The translations under genes and the position numbers were made by a program. The notes under the pieces are model-generated. The model had not been told where the DNA came from, ran no database searches, and worked only from the letters and a program-made list of their open reading frames with translations. A stretch of DNA of 21,220 nt from Bacillota bacterium (lineage in GTDB: Bacteria > Bacillota > Clostridia > Oscillospirales > Ruminococcaceae): the NCBI GenBank assembly GCA_023395695.1, contig JAEWYJ010000022.1, forward strand, positions 1 to 21,220, written 5' to 3'. The number at the start of each line of letters is the position of its first letter. Positions within the stretch are counted from its first letter, which is position 1. Shown here one piece after another: positions 6,979 to 13,527 of this stretch.

Positions 6979-7473
6979 CTATAGAACGTCGGGCGTCTTT
7001 GCCATATGGAGCAGGGCGTCGCCGGTCAGACGGTATACCGACCAGCCGTGCATCGGGCGGGCGTCAAGCGAGAGATAAAAATCAATGCTCGGCTTGTTCC
7101 AGTCCAGACAGAACCACTCCAGCCGCCCGCAGCCACGCGCGACGGCCAGCCTGGCCAGCTCCCGTAAGATTGCTTTGCCATAGCCCTTGCCGCGATAAGC
7201 CTCTTTAATATAGAGATCCTCCAGATAAAGGCCCGCGCGGCCCAGAAATGTGGAAAAGTTATAAAAGAACAATGCGAAGCCGACGGTATCCTCACCAGCC
7301 TCGGCAAAAATAACCTCAGCCTTTTTGTTTTTAAACAGCCATTCATGCAGCAGCGCCTCGGTGGCCGTTACCTCTTCGCTCAGCTTTTCGTACTCGGCCA
7401 GCAGCTTGATAAACGCTAAAATCTGTGGAACATCGGCGGGGGTTGCGGGCCTGAAGGTTATGGGGGTTTGCAT
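6979..7473 (-). CDS. GNAT-family N-acetyltransferase, SSAT-like
   Basis: The 164-residue protein is a complete single GNAT domain. The acetyl-CoA-binding motif A is RGKGYGKAIL (residues 94-103), preceded by LYLEDLYIK on the beta-4 strand and followed by DWNKPSIDFY (124-133). The latter is characteristic of the group that contains eukaryotic spermidine/spermine and thialysine acetyltransferases. A cytosolic amine acetyltransferase acting on a polyamine, thialysine or a similar amine is the likely role, but bacterial members are often of unknown substrate. GGAG lies 7 nt before the ATG. It is 34 nt downstream of the Cys-rich mini-gene and probably the last gene of a ggt operon. Confidence 0.88.
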   Translation of the reverse strand: MQTPITFRPATPADVPQILAFIKLLAEYEKLSEEVTATEALLHEWLFKNKKAEVIFAEAGEDTVGFALFFYNFSTFLGRAGLYLEDLYIKEAYRGKGYGKAILRELARLAVARGCGRLEWFCLDWNKPSIDFYLSLDARPMHGWSVYRLTGDALLHMAKTPDVL

Positions 7474-7507
7474 GGCAGCGCTCCTTTAACGAATGGTATA
7501 TGCCGCT

Positions 7508-7681
7508 TTATTCAGCGTGTTTTTTATCTTCGTCGTCACAATGCGAGGCGCAATGTGAGCAATCGCCGTGGCAGCCGCCCCGCATAATGGGGTCTTTATT
7601 TTTTGAAATCAGCGCAAAGATAAACAGTCCGCAGAGTGCGGCAGCCATTACGCCGATAATAACGATAAACTGAAATGCCAT
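7508..7681 (-). CDS. 57-residue Cys-rich single-pass membrane peptide
   Basis: The frame reads MAFQFIVIIGVMAAALCGLF, an evident membrane segment at residues 3-25. It is followed by a basic stretch (SKNK) and a cytosolic-side tail with C37-H-G-D-C41-xx-C44-xxx-C48 plus His residues, then an acidic/basic end. GAAAGG is about 10 nt before the ATG, and the gene starts 17 nt after the ggt stop, so it is co-transcribed. The layout resembles the short FeoB-associated Cys-rich membrane proteins, but no feoB is nearby and the exact Cys spacing differs. A metal-binding (Fe or Zn) accessory peptide is a fair guess; function is not established. Its size and position make it easy to miss in automatic annotation. 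Confidence 0.75.
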   Translation of the reverse strand: MAFQFIVIIGVMAAALCGLFIFALISKNKDPIMRGGCHGDCSHCASHCDDEDKKHAE

Positions 7682-7698
7682 AAAAAATCAAATCCTTT

Positions 7699-9303
7699 CT
7701 ATTGCGCGACGACAGCGCCGTCGCAGCGCGGATCGGTGCCGCCCGCATACACGCCATTTTGCAGCCGCCAAATAATCTGCCCCCGGCCAAAGGGCGCCCG
7801 GTCGTGCGTATAGCCGACCCGGTGGCCCATTTGCTCCAGCGCGCGGGCTATATGCAGCGGTACGCCATGCTCCAGACTGACATTGCGCGCGCCAGTCCAG
7901 TGCCAGCGCGGGGCGTCGAGTGCCGACTGGGGATTTTGCCCGTACTCCAGCAGGTTGAGCACGACCTGAAGATGCGCCTGCGGCTGCATAAAAGCACCCA
8001 TAATACCAAACGGCGCAACCGGCTGCCCACCCTTGGAGATAAAACCGGGAATGATGGTATGATAAGGCCGTTTGCCGGGCGCAAGGCAGTTGGGGCTGTT
8101 TTCATCAAGATTAAAGCCGTTGCCGCGGTTGTGCAGTGCAATGCCGGTACCGGGAACGACGACGCCCGAGCCAAAGCCGTTATAATTAGACTGAATATAG
8201 GACACCATATTGCCATCGGTGTCTGCTGTGCACAGGTAAACGGTGCCGCCATCGGAGGGATTGCCGACGGTTGGCAGCAGGGCCTCGTCGGAGATGAGCG
8301 CCCGGCGCCGTGCGGCGTAGGCCGCATCCAACAGCTGCCGGGGTGTGGTTTGCATACCGGTGCGTGGGTCGGCAAGGTAGTGATAAGCGTCGGTGGCGGC
8401 CAGTTTAAGCGCCTCGATTTGCAAGTGCCAGCTTTTGGGGTCGTCGGGCGACGGCAGCGTCATGCCGTTTAAAATGTTCAGCGCCATAAGCGCGATCATA
8501 CCCTGCCCATTGGGTGGCAGCTCCCAAATATCATAGCCGCAGTAGGCGGTGGTCAGCGGCGTTACCCACTCGGGCTCAAAGGCGGCCAGATCGCTTTTAC
8601 GCAAATACCCGCCTGCTGTGCGCATATAGCGATCAATCTCATCTGAGAGCGCGCCGTGATAAAACGATTTGGCGTCGGTAGCGGCAATTTCGGCGAGCGT
8701 GCGGGCGTGGTCGGGCAGCCGCCAGCATGCTCCGACCCGCGGGGCTTTGCCGTTGTCGGTAAAGATGCGAAACCACTCGGCGAACTCGGGCCGGTCGCGG
8801 TGGGGGGCATACGTTTCCTCCGCGGCGACCTGCCACCGTTCCGCCACGGTGGGGCTGACCGCAAAGCCGTCGGCCGCATAGCGAATGGCGGGGGCGAGCG
8901 TCTCGGCGAGCGGCAGCCGGCCAAACCGCTTTGACAGTGCGGACCAGGCGGCGGGAATGCCCGGCACCGTCTGCGGAAAAAAGCCAAGCTTTGGCATGGC
9001 TTTATGTCCGGCGTCCCGCAGCATTTGCGCCGTTAGCAGCGCCGGGCAAAAGCCGGTTGCGTTCAGGCCGTACAAACCGTCCTGCGTCCAAACCTGCGCA
9101 AAGGCATCGCCGCCAATGCCGTTGGAGCAGGGCTCGGCCACGGTAAGGCAGGCGGCCGTGGCGATGGCCGCGTCTATAGCGTTGCCGCCCTGCTTTAGAA
9201 TATCCAGCCCGGCCTGCGCGCAAAGCTGCTGAGAGGTGGCAACCATATTTTTACCAAAGGTCACCCGGCGCTGGGAAGGATGGGGATACGCATGAAAATT
9301 CAT
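7699..9303 (-). CDS. ggt: Gamma-glutamyltransferase family protein (YwrD-like, no signal peptide)
   Basis: The 534-residue protein has the N-terminal GGT signature (MVATSQ..A...G..IL..GGNAIDAA, then EPCSNGIGGDAF). The nucleophilic Thr that would become the new N-terminus after autocleavage is T354 in SDGGTVYLCTADTDGNMVS, followed by the family's IQSNYNGFGSG segment. Start: the ATG at 9301-9303 has GGGGG 6 nt upstream; an extension to 9330 overlaps it. There is no secretion signal, which matches the cytosolic YwrD-like branch rather than secreted GGT. Likely activity is cleavage or transfer of gamma-glutamyl groups from glutathione or gamma-glutamyl peptides, giving glutamate. It heads a probable operon with the Cys-rich peptide and the acetyltransferase. 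Confidence 0.92.
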   Translation of the reverse strand: MNFHAYPHPSQRRVTFGKNMVATSQQLCAQAGLDILKQGGNAIDAAIATAACLTVAEPCSNGIGGDAFAQVWTQDGLYGLNATGFCPALLTAQMLRDAGHKAMPKLGFFPQTVPGIPAAWSALSKRFGRLPLAETLAPAIRYAADGFAVSPTVAERWQVAAEETYAPHRDRPEFAEWFRIFTDNGKAPRVGACWRLPDHARTLAEIAATDAKSFYHGALSDEIDRYMRTAGGYLRKSDLAAFEPEWVTPLTTAYCGYDIWELPPNGQGMIALMALNILNGMTLPSPDDPKSWHLQIEALKLAATDAYHYLADPRTGMQTTPRQLLDAAYAARRRALISDEALLPTVGNPSDGGTVYLCTADTDGNMVSYIQSNYNGFGSGVVVPGTGIALHNRGNGFNLDENSPNCLAPGKRPYHTIIPGFISKGGQPVAPFGIMGAFMQPQAHLQVVLNLLEYGQNPQSALDAPRWHWTGARNVSLEHGVPLHIARALEQMGHRVGYTHDRAPFGRGQIIWRLQNGVYAGGTDPRCDGAVVAQ

Positions 9304-9618
9304 AATAAACCCCCTGACTGTCAATGGCATTCAAGCTGTATATAAAAAGCTTGGCGTCGTTCATCATAGCGGAACATTAAGACTCCACCAAACAGTTGCG
9401 TGCTTGGGCGACGCATTTTTTACCTTGCGATAACATGATCGCTTATAGCCGACAGCCCGCCAAAAACCGTGTCCTTGCAGGAAAATTTAAGGGCGCATCG
9501 GCACATACGCGCAGACATTGCAGGAAAGCCCGGCTTTGGGACGGCGCTCTTTTTATACATGCTGCGGCGCAATCCAAGCTGTGGCAATCCTGCTGTGATA
9601 TTATTAATAATCGTACAC
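9304..9618. other. Intergenic region upstream of ggt, no gene supported
   Basis: This stretch holds only short frames without ribosome binding sites. On the minus strand TATATA lies about 40 nt before the ggt start and could be its -10, but the matching -35 is poor. A small hairpin GCGAT/ATCGC is at about 9425-9440. Nothing else is evident. Confidence 0.6.
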
Positions 9619-9692
9619 CAAAAAACGCCGCCATGCAACCCAAACGTACTGTCCGCCGGTAAAAGCAGACAGCCGCGGCGCACAGCGGCGTT
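9619..9692 (-). terminator. Probable terminator of the AraC-family gene
   Basis: On the minus strand AACGCCGC (9685-9692) can pair with GCGGCGTT (9624-9631), enclosing a second helix CTGTC/GACAG, and the 3' arm runs into TTTTTT. It starts 12 nt after the stop of the regulator. The long loop makes it less certain than the other terminators here. Confidence 0.45.
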
Positions 9693-9703
9693 CCAGAAAA
9701 GCG

Positions 9704-10519
9704 TCAGCATTTGTCGCCCGCAAGATATTCCTTGGCATAGCGCTTGGGAGAGGTGCCGGTAAGCGCCCCGAAGGTGCGGATAAAATGCTCGTTATTGCGA
9801 AAGCCGACCGCCTCCCCCACCTCCTGCACGCGCATGCCCTTTCGGAGCAGCTCGCGCGCCTTGAGCACCCGGCAGTGGATGATGTATTCCATAACCGAAA
9901 AGCCGGTAACAGCCTTGAATGAGTGGCAGAGGTGGTATTTGTTGATGAAGCAGTTGGCCGCAATCATATCCAGCGTCAGAGGTTCGGACAGATGTTCCTG
10001 AATAAACTCCAAAATGGGGGATATACGGGCAAAATCGGGGTTTAAGGCCACTTTATTGCGGTCAGTCATTTCAAACGAAGAAAAAACCTTCAGCAAAAGG
10101 CTCAACAGCACAATCATATTTTGCATGTCGTTGCCAAAGGCGTCGACACGCGGTTTTTCAAGCTGCTCAAACAGCTTGATCAGCTCGGCGGTTTTTTCCT
10201 TTTCAAGCAGCACGCAGTGCCCCGACTCGCGGATGCAAGCCAAAAAATCGCTTTGAGGCATTGAAAGCTCCTGCAGGGTGCTGGTGGAAACATGCAGCAC
10301 ATAACGCTTATACGAGTCGCTTGCGGTGCTCTTGTGCAGCGTGGCCTCGCCGATGAGAAACAGCGCACCCCAATGCAGGGGGTACAGCTCGTTTTCAATA
10401 AAAAAGTCGCCGCCGTCCGAGAGGCAGAGCAGAATTTCAATATCCTCATGAAAATGGGGGCGGTCCATATGCCAGGAGTCATCCCAATTCAGGCGCATCT
10501 GGTATTTTGCGGGCGTCAT
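9704..10519 (-). CDS. AraC-family transcriptional regulator
   Basis: The 271-residue protein has an N-terminal cupin-like sensor (PHFHEDIEILLC near residue 21) and a C-terminal double helix-turn-helix. The latter covers about residues 165-265, including LTLDMIAANCFINKYHLCHSF and the second helix region VQEVGEAVGFRNNEHFIRTFGALTGTSPKRYA, the classic AraC/XylS ending. The start at 10517-10519 is chosen because GAAAGGACGG precedes it; the upstream ATG at 10537 is part of that ribosome binding site. It is transcribed away from the 2-hydroxyglutarate operon with about 650 bp between the two start codons. It is therefore the obvious candidate regulator of that operon, responding to a small ligand. 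That link is inferred from position. Confidence 0.92.
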   Translation of the reverse strand: MTPAKYQMRLNWDDSWHMDRPHFHEDIEILLCLSDGGDFFIENELYPLHWGALFLIGEATLHKSTASDSYKRYVLHVSTSTLQELSMPQSDFLACIRESGHCVLLEKEKTAELIKLFEQLEKPRVDAFGNDMQNMIVLLSLLLKVFSSFEMTDRNKVALNPDFARISPILEFIQEHLSEPLTLDMIAANCFINKYHLCHSFKAVTGFSVMEYIIHCRVLKARELLRKGMRVQEVGEAVGFRNNEHFIRTFGALTGTSPKRYAKEYLAGDKC

Positions 10520-10557
10520 GGCACACCGTCCTTTCATCGTGAAAACGAGTTTTATTA

Positions 10558-10586
10558 ATTATATCATGCGGACGCAAGATATGCAA
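10558..10586 (-). promoter_or_regulatory. Promoter of the AraC-family gene
   Basis: On the minus strand TTGCAT (10581-10586), 17 nt, TATAAT (10558-10563) with a TG one base before the -10 (TGATATAAT). It lies 38 nt before the start codon. Confidence 0.8.
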
Positions 10587-10590
10587 ACAT

Positions 10591-10619
10591 TTTAAAAAAA
10601 TTGCGCAATATGCTATAAT
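10591..10619 (+). promoter_or_regulatory. Candidate distal promoter of the 2-hydroxyglutarate operon
   Basis: TGCTATAAT (10611-10619) is an extended -10 with a perfect TATAAT. TTTAAA lies 17 nt upstream (10591-10596). Transcription would start about 540 nt before gcdC. It partly faces the araC promoter, so binding at one may affect the other. Confidence 0.55.
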
Positions 10620-10770
10620 GTTGCTGTTGATATTTTTAAAACAATGCTTTGGTAAAGGGTTTTTTTGCGATAAAAGCCAAAAATCTCCGACGTAAAAATG
10701 ACGAATCTGCACGAAACCCAATATACGCAAATTTTTTACCAATTAGCGATAATTATTAATCTTAGTTGTG

Positions 10771-10779
10771 TGCTATACT
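10771..10779 (+). promoter_or_regulatory. Candidate proximal promoter of the 2-hydroxyglutarate operon
   Basis: TGCTATACT is a good extended -10 and shares the TGCTATAxTG context of the distal promoter. There is no recognisable -35 in the very AT-rich stretch before it. Transcription from here would make a leader of about 380 nt. Confidence 0.6.
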
Positions 10780-10785
10780 GAAAAG

Positions 10786-11165
10786 ACAAAATGGGTGCAG
10801 AATGTTTATGCAGCATTTGCGACGCATGTTGCCGGTGACGGCGGACGGGCAGACGGGCAGGCGCTTGTTTCGGGTTTTGTTGGCAGGTTTGCCGCCAAAA
10901 TACCGGTGTGTGCCCTTATTAGTGCGGCTCGGGTCCGCTTACATGAGCTGCGGGGCCTTCAAAAAAGCCGGTTGTCCGACGGCTTGCGAAGGAGCCCCAA
11001 AAGCGCGGTGTAAGGGGGTTATTATTTTGTTGGGCACAAACTGACGGGTTGAGCCGTCAAGGCGAATAAGCGGTTTGCAACCCGGCGTCCGGACATTTTG
11101 TACTTTGGCGCTTAAGCTTAAATTTGGGTTTTGAGGTCTGAAAACTTGATGTAAGGAGAATGGTT
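10786..11165 (+). promoter_or_regulatory. Long structured 5' leader of the 2-hydroxyglutarate operon
   Basis: No gene is supported here. Short frames beginning at 10766 and 10768 start inside the -10 element and lack ribosome binding sites. The leader can form a three-part hairpin at 10952-10998: GGGGC with GCCCC, CTTC with GAAG, AAGCCG with CGGCTT. A second hairpin is TGACGG/CCGTCA at about 11042-11059, and a GGGTT/AACCC pairing encloses part of it. No known riboswitch class was recognised. Such a leader suggests attenuation, a protein-binding site or an RNA-level control element. Confidence 0.5.
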
Positions 11166-11612
11166 ATGAAGTATACTGCTACACTCAACGGAAGAACCTA
11201 CGACGTGGAAATTGAGAGAGCGGATGTCTTTCGTCCGCTGACCAGAGAAGAAATTGCTGCCGGCGTTATCGGCGCGGCCGCGCCCATTACGGTTTCTGCC
11301 CCGGCTGCGCCTGCTCCCGTGGTGCCCGCCGCCCCTGTTTCTGTGCCCGCTCCCGCCCCGGCTGCGCCTGTTGCGCCCGCCGCCTCTGTGAGCGCCGGTG
11401 CCGCAACCATTACCGCGCCGATGAGCGGCACCATCTTTAAGATGCTGGTCAATGTCGGCGACACCGTTAAAAGCGGTCAGGTGGTTGTTGTGCTTGAGGC
11501 TATGAAGATGGAAAATGAAATTTTTGCGCCTTGCGACGGCACCGTAACCGATGTGCGTGTTGCGCAGAGCGCCGCCGTTGCGCCCGGCGATGTGCTGGTT
11601 GTGATCGGCTGA
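11166..11612 (+). CDS. gcdC: Glutaconyl-CoA decarboxylase gamma subunit (biotin carrier)
   Basis: The 148-residue protein has a short N-terminal domain (MKYTATLNGRTYDVEIE), a flexible Ala/Pro-rich linker (about residues 38-80), and a C-terminal biotinyl domain. The biotinylation motif E-A-M-K-M puts biotin on Lys114. Length and layout match GcdC of Acidaminococcus, the carrier that takes CO2 from GcdA to the membrane subunit GcdB during Na+-pumping decarboxylation. The ATG at 11166 is chosen over the one at 11160 because AAGGAG is then 7 nt away. It is the first gene of the operon. The same fold is used by methylmalonyl-CoA and oxaloacetate decarboxylases, but the neighbours settle the assignment. 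Confidence 0.9.
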   Translation: MKYTATLNGRTYDVEIERADVFRPLTREEIAAGVIGAAAPITVSAPAAPAPVVPAAPVSVPAPAPAAPVAPAASVSAGAATITAPMSGTIFKMLVNVGDTVKSGQVVVVLEAMKMENEIFAPCDGTVTDVRVAQSAAVAPGDVLVVIG

Positions 11613-11652
11613 TTCAAGACGGCGGCATGCCGGCGGAATTAGTAGTAATCGG

Positions 11653-11687
11653 ATCTGCGCTTCGCCCGATTGCGAAAGGATGCAGAT
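11653..11687 (+). other. Intercistronic hairpin between gcdC and gctA
   Basis: ATCTGC (11653-11658) pairs with GCAGAT (11682-11687) and TTCGC (11661-11665) with GCGAA (11672-11676). There is no T-tract behind it, so full termination is unlikely; mRNA processing or stability are options. Confidence 0.5.
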
Positions 11688-11691
11688 AGCG

Positions 11692-11700
11692 TGCTAATAT
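11692..11700 (+). promoter_or_regulatory. Possible internal promoter before gctA
   Basis: TGCTAATAT has the extended -10 form also seen at both upstream promoter candidates. TTGCGA is 19 nt upstream, a poor spacing. If active, it would let gctA and the following genes be made independently of gcdC. Confidence 0.35.
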
Positions 11701-11731
11701 TACACATCAACGTAAAAGTGGAGGTTTTACT

Positions 11732-12688
11732 ATGGAAAAAGTGTTAACTTTGTCCGAGGCAATTTCTAAGTACGTGCATAGTGGGGATAATATCTGCTTT
11801 GGCGGCTTTACCACCAACAGAAAGCCCTATGCTGCGGCGCGCGAAATTTTGCGTCAGGGCCTGACCGATTTTATTGTCTATGCCGGACCTGCCGGCGGCG
11901 ACTGGGATATGATGATCGGCGAGGGCCGTGTCAAGGCTTACATCAACTGCTATACCGCCGACTCGGGCGTTACCAACGTTTCACGCCGTTACCGCGACGC
12001 CTATGAGAAGGGCAAGCTCATCATGGAGGATTACTCCCAGGACGCCGTTATGATGATGCTGCACGCCGCTTCGCTGGGTCTCCCCTTCCTGCCTGTGCGC
12101 CTGATGATGGGCTCCTCGCTCGTCGATATGTGGGGCATCAGCAAGGAGGTCAGAAAGACCATACCGAAGCTGCCCGAGGACAAGTATGTCTATGTTGAAA
12201 ACCCCTTCAACCCCGGTGAGAAGGTTGTCGCCCTGCCGGTGCCCAAGCTTGACACCGCCATTATCCACGTCCAGAAGGCTTCGCCCGACGGCACCTGCTC
12301 GATTGAGGGCGATGAATTCCATGACGTCGACATTGCGGTTGCCGCCAAGAATGTCATCGTTACCTGCGAGGAACTGGTCTCCAACGAGCAGATTCGCCTT
12401 GACCCCACCAAGAACAACATTCCGCCCTTCTGCGTTTCCGCGGTTGTCCATGCGCCGTTCGGCGCGCATCCCTCGCAGTGCTACAACTACTACGATTATG
12501 ACAACCCCATGCTCAAGGAATATGGTGAGGCCTCCAAGACCGATGAGACCTTCAAGGCCTTTGTCGACAAGTATGTTTACGGCGCCAAGACCCATGAGGC
12601 GTATCTTGACCTTGTCGGTGCTTCCCGCCTTGTCGGCCTGTACAATGTACCCGGCTACGGCTATGCCACAAAAGAGTTAAAGAAGTAA
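11732..12688 (+). CDS. gctA: Glutaconate CoA-transferase subunit A
   Basis: The 318-residue protein matches GctA of Acidaminococcus in length and in the N-terminal glycine-rich segment (SGDNICFGGFTTNRKP, about residues 17-32). Together with GctB it forms the heterooligomeric class I CoA-transferase. This moves CoA from acetyl-CoA to (R)-2-hydroxyglutarate (or glutaconate) before dehydration. The start has GGAGG 8 nt upstream. It is separated from gcdC by 119 nt containing a hairpin and possible promoter, and from gctB by only 14 nt. Codon usage is strongly biased to C-ending codons, as is the rest of the operon, consistent with high expression. Confidence 0.95.
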   Translation: MEKVLTLSEAISKYVHSGDNICFGGFTTNRKPYAAAREILRQGLTDFIVYAGPAGGDWDMMIGEGRVKAYINCYTADSGVTNVSRRYRDAYEKGKLIMEDYSQDAVMMMLHAASLGLPFLPVRLMMGSSLVDMWGISKEVRKTIPKLPEDKYVYVENPFNPGEKVVALPVPKLDTAIIHVQKASPDGTCSIEGDEFHDVDIAVAAKNVIVTCEELVSNEQIRLDPTKNNIPPFCVSAVVHAPFGAHPSQCYNYYDYDNPMLKEYGEASKTDETFKAFVDKYVYGAKTHEAYLDLVGASRLVGLYNVPGYGYATKELKK

Positions 12689-12702
12689 GGAGGGCGCTCA
12701 CA

Positions 12703-13497
12703 ATGGCTGATTACACCAACTATACAAATAAAGAAATGCAGGCCGTGACCATCGCAAAGGTGATCGAGAACGGCCAGATCGTTATCGTAGGCACCGGTCT
12801 TCCGCTGATCGGCGCGTCCCTTGCAAAGCGCGTTTTCGCGCCGGGCTGCCAGCTTATCGTCGAGAGCGGCCTCATGGACTGCGACCCCATTGAGGTTCCC
12901 CGCTCGGTCGGCGACAACCGCTTTATGGCCCATTGTGCCGTGCAGTGGCCCAATGTCCGCTTTATCGGCTTTGAAGCCAACGAGTGGCTGCATGACAACA
13001 ACCGTCTCATCGCCTTTATCGGCGGCGCACAGATTGACCCCTACGGCAACGTCAACTCCACCTCCATTGGCGACTACCATCACCCCAAGACCCGCTTCAC
13101 CGGTTCGGGCGGCGCCAACGGCATTGCCACCTTTGCCAATACCGTTATTATGATGCAGCACGAGAAGCGCCGGTTCATCAACAAGGTTGATTACATCACC
13201 AGCCCCGGCTACATCGACGGCCCCGACGGCCGCGCCAAGATGGGCCTGCCCACCAACCGCGGCCCGCAGATGGTTGTCAGCGACCGTGGCATTATGAAAT
13301 TTGACGAAAAGACCAAGCGCATGTATCTCGCCGGCTACTACCCCACTTCCTCCCCCGAGGACGTGATTGAGAACACCGGATTTGATATTGACGTATCGCG
13401 CGCGGTGGCGCTCGACGCGCCCGACCCGGAGGTTATCCGCATGATTCGTGAGGAGATTGACCCGGGCCAGGCGTTTATTCAGGTTCCCAAGGACTAA
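12703..13497 (+). CDS. gctB: Glutaconate CoA-transferase subunit B
   Basis: The 264-residue protein carries the catalytic glutamate of class I CoA-transferases in LIVESGLMD; by count it is Glu54, the same number as the active-site Glu54 known in the Acidaminococcus fermentans beta subunit. This residue forms the glutamyl-CoA thioester intermediate. Further segments (GGAQIDPYGNVNSTSIGDY near residue 107, TGSGGANGIATF near 133) fit the family. AAGGAGGG precedes the ATG by 9 nt. It works as a complex with GctA in the cytoplasm. Confidence 0.96.
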   Translation: MADYTNYTNKEMQAVTIAKVIENGQIVIVGTGLPLIGASLAKRVFAPGCQLIVESGLMDCDPIEVPRSVGDNRFMAHCAVQWPNVRFIGFEANEWLHDNNRLIAFIGGAQIDPYGNVNSTSIGDYHHPKTRFTGSGGANGIATFANTVIMMQHEKRRFINKVDYITSPGYIDGPDGRAKMGLPTNRGPQMVVSDRGIMKFDEKTKRMYLAGYYPTSSPEDVIENTGFDIDVSRAVALDAPDPEVIRMIREEIDPGQAFIQVPKD

Positions 13498-13527
13498 GAA
13501 CGACGCATAAGGAAGGGAGATAAAGTC

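Noticed and set aside
6777..7208. 143-codon plus-strand frame between abrB-like and GNAT genes
   Set aside because: It covers two hairpins and the antisense of the acetyltransferase; the product is Arg/Pro/Ser-rich without features.
9420..9710. 96-codon minus-strand frame upstream of ggt
   Set aside because: There is no ribosome binding site, it overlaps the terminator of the AraC gene, and the composition is not protein-like.
10766..11044. Short frames (81 and 92 codons) in the operon leader
   Set aside because: Their non-ATG starts lie in the -10 element and there is no ribosome binding site. A leader peptide from the ATG at 10810 cannot be fully excluded but lacks support.
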